64,000 bases of DNA from Taiwanofungus camphoratus. Its lineage: Eukaryota; Basidiomycota; Agaricomycetes; Polyporales; Taiwanofungaceae. The stretch's first letter is position 1, and each line of letters starts with the position of its first letter. Shown here one piece after another: positions 61,294 through 64,000 of this stretch. The stretch spans positions 2,294,001-2,358,000 of the forward strand of contig CP021224.1 in the NCBI GenBank assembly GCA_003999685.1, read 5' to 3'. The notes beneath the pieces were generated by a model. It was given only the letters and a program-made list of their open reading frames with translations. It was not told the origin of the DNA and searched no databases. The position numbers were made by a program, and so were the translations under genes.

Positions 61294-62308
61294 TCATTGA
61301 TCTCTCTTCGCCCCTTCTGACCATGACTCGTACCTGTCGGTATCCGCCAGTAGGCTGGTTGTCTTGCGCCTGACCTCCGCAATGCAGTCTTTGCCCAACG
61401 GGAAGTGAAGAGGGGGTGCGGACAGTAGAGTCAGCCGATACATGACCTTGACAGCAGTGTCTGCATCTCCAGGATATTGTGAGTTGTTGTACAGAGCACG
61501 ACGGGCCACTGCAGGAACAGAGCTGGGTTTGGTATAGGCTGGATGTGGGGGCACTATTACAGCATTCTCGAGACCTCTGGTTCGGAACCAACCCGGCTCG
61601 ATGATCGTAATCTGGTTTGCCGTATTGTGATTAATTCATGGCCTTCAAATCGGTGAACCACTCACATGAATGTTCCAGTCTGGATCAAGCTCTGCGGCAA
61701 GGGCTTCGCTAAAGCCTTCTAAAGCTATCTGAATTCATTAGTATACAATAACGCACCACTACCTGCAATTGCACTCACCAAACTTGCTTGCACCGTAATA
61801 AGCCAGAAGAGCATTGCCGTGAATACCTTGTACCGACGACACTTGCAAAAGTCTTCCCCCGACAGGCTTATTCACGTCGCGGAAGAACCTCACCGCCTCG
61901 CGACTGACATTGGCCGCCCCCCAAAAATTCACCTCAAACATGGCGCGTGCGGCATCATCTGGGATACCCTCAGCTTCACCGTCAACAGCATAACCAGCGT
62001 TGTTGAACACAACGTCAACTCGCCCAAACGTCTCCCTCGCCTTGGCGAAGGCATCGATAATCCCCTGCGGCTTGCTCACATCCAGCGTCGTGACGAGGAG
62101 CTTATCGCTAGGATACTGAGAGCTGAGGTCCGCCAGAACCTCAGGTTTTCTTAGTGTAGCAATTACGATATCTCCATTCTTCAAGGCCCATTCAGTCATC
62201 AACCTCCCAAAGCCGGATGATGACCCAGTAACTTTATCATGCTCAGCATCAGGATATCGCATGTAGAGATCATAGACTCTCACTGAACCAGATTTTGTTA
62301 GACGACAT
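61294..62308 (-). CDS. Short-chain dehydrogenase/reductase, copy 2
   Basis: NAD(P)-dependent oxidoreductase of the classical SDR type; substrate unknown. Four exons (62308-62284, 62231-61779, 61724-61666, 61611-61294) give 284 residues in phase. Motifs: cofactor loop TGSSSGFG near residue 10, DVVFNNAGYAV near residue 85, SSVQGIHG with the catalytic Ser, YYGASK with Tyr and Lys, and ITIIEPGWFRT. Acceptors after the first and second introns are offset by a few bases from nearer AG pairs, and only the listed ones keep phase. Same strand as copy 1 and 670 bp away: a tandem duplicate. Confidence 0.9.
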
Positions 62309-62848
62309 CTTGAAAGTGCGACTTGGTATCCTCAAGGTGCCAATTGCCAAAAATACACAGGCCCTGCTCAATTTATACCGTTGTCAAGAAAGGCTATCCA
62401 AAACCGATTCTCATGCTCGGAAAGAACGAGTCGCAACCAAGAGTCCTTCGTCAGTACAATATATCCTGAACAGACTCGGAACATTTATCGTTGAAAGATA
62501 TCAAGTCTGTGTGCAGCAACCTGAACTAGATGCCCCTTGAACAGTGATAAATCATGATGCTAGAGTATTATATAGGCCTGGCCGTCGTAGTAGTATCTTG
62601 CTTTAGTCGCGCATAGTCGAGACTGGGTAGATCGATGTATTCAAGATATGTGCAACTTGTGACTTGGACATACCAATCTGATCAGGTACATACACGACAT
62701 TTGCACGAGCTAGACATCTGCACTATCGCGCTTCACGACGAGTGTTGACCAAAATACAATAATAAGTATGCACGTCGACCTTACCCCTGTTGTTGCACGC
62801 GTTCCAGCAGTGGCTCCTTTCGCTCGTCCCTATTCCTGAGCGTCCCAC
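62309..62848. promoter_or_regulatory. Divergent promoter region, SDR copy 2 and SEC6
   Basis: About 540 bp between opposite-facing start codons. A TATATA-like word lies near 62570. No other feature was recognised. Confidence 0.4.
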
Positions 62849-64000
62849 ATGTCGGCCTCAACCATGATCTCTGCAGCGCAGGCCGTTGGGGAATACTTAC
62901 AGTCGCCAGACGACCTGGCGAAGGTCGCTGCATTCCGCAAGAAATTGGAAAAGGAGAAGGCATCTATCGATGCAAGGCTGAAGAGCGGGGTCAAAGAGCA
63001 GCTAGACGCTACGAGAGACGGTCTGCGGAAGCTTTTCAGCACACGGAACAATGTGCAGACCATCAAAGACGAGATGGAAACCGTGGACAGGCTCTGCAGC
63101 GATCCTCAGAATACTGTATCTACGTTTGACCAAATAAGCAGGGCAAGTAATTTCTCCAGTCACTTGTTCAAACTCGGCTCATCGGCGTGCGAAGGTGTCC
63201 ATGGCTCATCGGAATTTTGAACGGACGGAAGAGATGGTCAACAACCTTATTGAAATGAGCTCAAAGCTCGATATGCTGGAGAGGATGCTGGAATCAGATA
63301 GAAGCGACATTCTTGGTCCGGCTCCAAATCTTCTGCGAATACACTACATGATCAACAAGCTGGAAGCATTCCGCAACCAGACAATGCACCAGGCCAAGAA
63401 GTCGTCTGCCGACACAAGAATTACACTTACACGGTGGTTTGAACGGCTAACGCGGCTTATCGAAGCTTTCGACGAATACATTCTTGCTTTAGCCCGCAAC
63501 ATTCTCTCCATCGTAAGAGCTGGTAATCCGGAGGTAGTTGTGAAGCTCATCAAGATCGCTGAGATCGAAGGAAGAGAGGACGAGAAGGTATGCACGGAAC
63601 ATGGATGCCTGTGCTCGTGATTCAATGCTCATATATATGGAAGGCGATAGCTATCAAACTTGTCAAGAAAGCTGCTAAGATGGATGCCGCCGCCAAGTTC
63701 AGGTCTATGCAAGCTGATGCACGCGTTATCAAGCACTACCGCTCAAAGGTTACCAAATGTATTGTTGATTCTATCAAGGCAAGTTTCGACGAAGCATATA
63801 CCCGCGATGCGAACAACCCCTCTGGATTTCTCGAAAATCTCGGATGGATATACCAGGATATCATCCGGGTGGAAAGTGATGTTGTCCCGTGCTTTCCGCC
63901 GTCTTACGATATCTATTCCCTCTATGTTCGCGAATACCACAAGGCACTCAATGCCACTCTCAACCAGCTCTTGAAGTCCGAGCCCGAAGCGAGCGTCCTA
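62849..64000 (+). CDS. SEC6: Exocyst subunit Sec6 (5-prime part, runs off the window)
   Basis: Exocyst component that tethers secretory vesicles to the plasma membrane and binds the SNARE Sec9 in yeast. Visible exons: 62849-63142, 63195-63587, 63644 to the window end, about 348 residues. The start has AQAVGEYLQSPDDLAKVAAFRKK followed by a coiled coil. Family words: TFDQISRVSMAHRNFERTEEMVNNLIEM, LLRIHYMINKLEAFRNQTMHQAKK, and FRSMQADARVIKHYRSK. The intron after exon 1 begins GCAAGT, not GT. The gene continues beyond base 64000. Confidence 0.93.

Overview
The window is nuclear DNA of a filamentous basidiomycete, most likely an Agaricomycete mushroom or polypore. I infer this from compact multi-exon genes with introns of about 50-70 bp, the two tyrosinases, a DUF6533-type membrane protein and the basidiomycete flavour of the orthologues. 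The species cannot be named from the sequence. No rRNA, tRNA, CRISPR or prokaryotic operon was found.

Layout. 1-2.7 kb shows no gene. 2.7-4.8 kb (-) is a tyrosinase. 4.8-6.7 kb is intergenic with a 26-bp minisatellite. 6.7-14.3 kb holds a ZNHIT2-like zinc-finger protein (-), the ribosome-biogenesis helicase DBP9 (+) and a Ser/Thr kinase (-). 15.7-17.8 kb (+) is a second tyrosinase with the same seven-exon plan as the first. 18.4-23.7 kb (-) has glycerol kinase and a GH47 alpha-mannosidase. 24.1-29.5 kb (+) has an AP180/CALM endocytic adaptor and a NASP-type histone chaperone. PRO2 (-) and COQ6 (+) follow, then a decayed DUF6533 gene at 34.4-36.05 kb whose body has lost nearly all CpG. 36.3-40.4 kb (-) encodes a large RING-PH-vWA protein. 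42-43.2 kb may hold a hypothetical gene. 44.3-48.8 kb has a dynactin p24-like gene (-) facing away from a copper-pumping P-type ATPase (+). 49-49.8 kb is an Rmt2-like pseudogene. 51.4-53 kb (+) is an unrecognised, probably disordered protein. 52.97-55.3 kb is gene-poor with a MITE-like palindrome. 55.3-58 kb (-) is ZDS1. 59.5-62.3 kb (-) is a tandem pair of short-chain dehydrogenases, one with a reading-frame break. The window ends inside SEC6 (+).

Most genes are unlinked housekeeping genes: rRNA processing, proline, ubiquinone and glycerol metabolism, endocytosis, exocytosis, cytoskeleton and chromatin. The accessory signal lies in the duplicated tyrosinases and SDRs and in two decaying genes. 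A copper pump in the same window as two copper enzymes is noted, but they lie 28 kb or more apart and may be unrelated. Exon boundaries were worked out by hand. For most genes every splice phase was checked and the total coding length is divisible by three.

I did not find a clearly new system. The strongest unusual items are the CpG-stripped DUF6533 gene, the mirrored tyrosinase pair, three non-canonical GC-AG introns with several micro-exons, and a dense array of LxxQxTG kinase motifs in the AP180-like adaptor.
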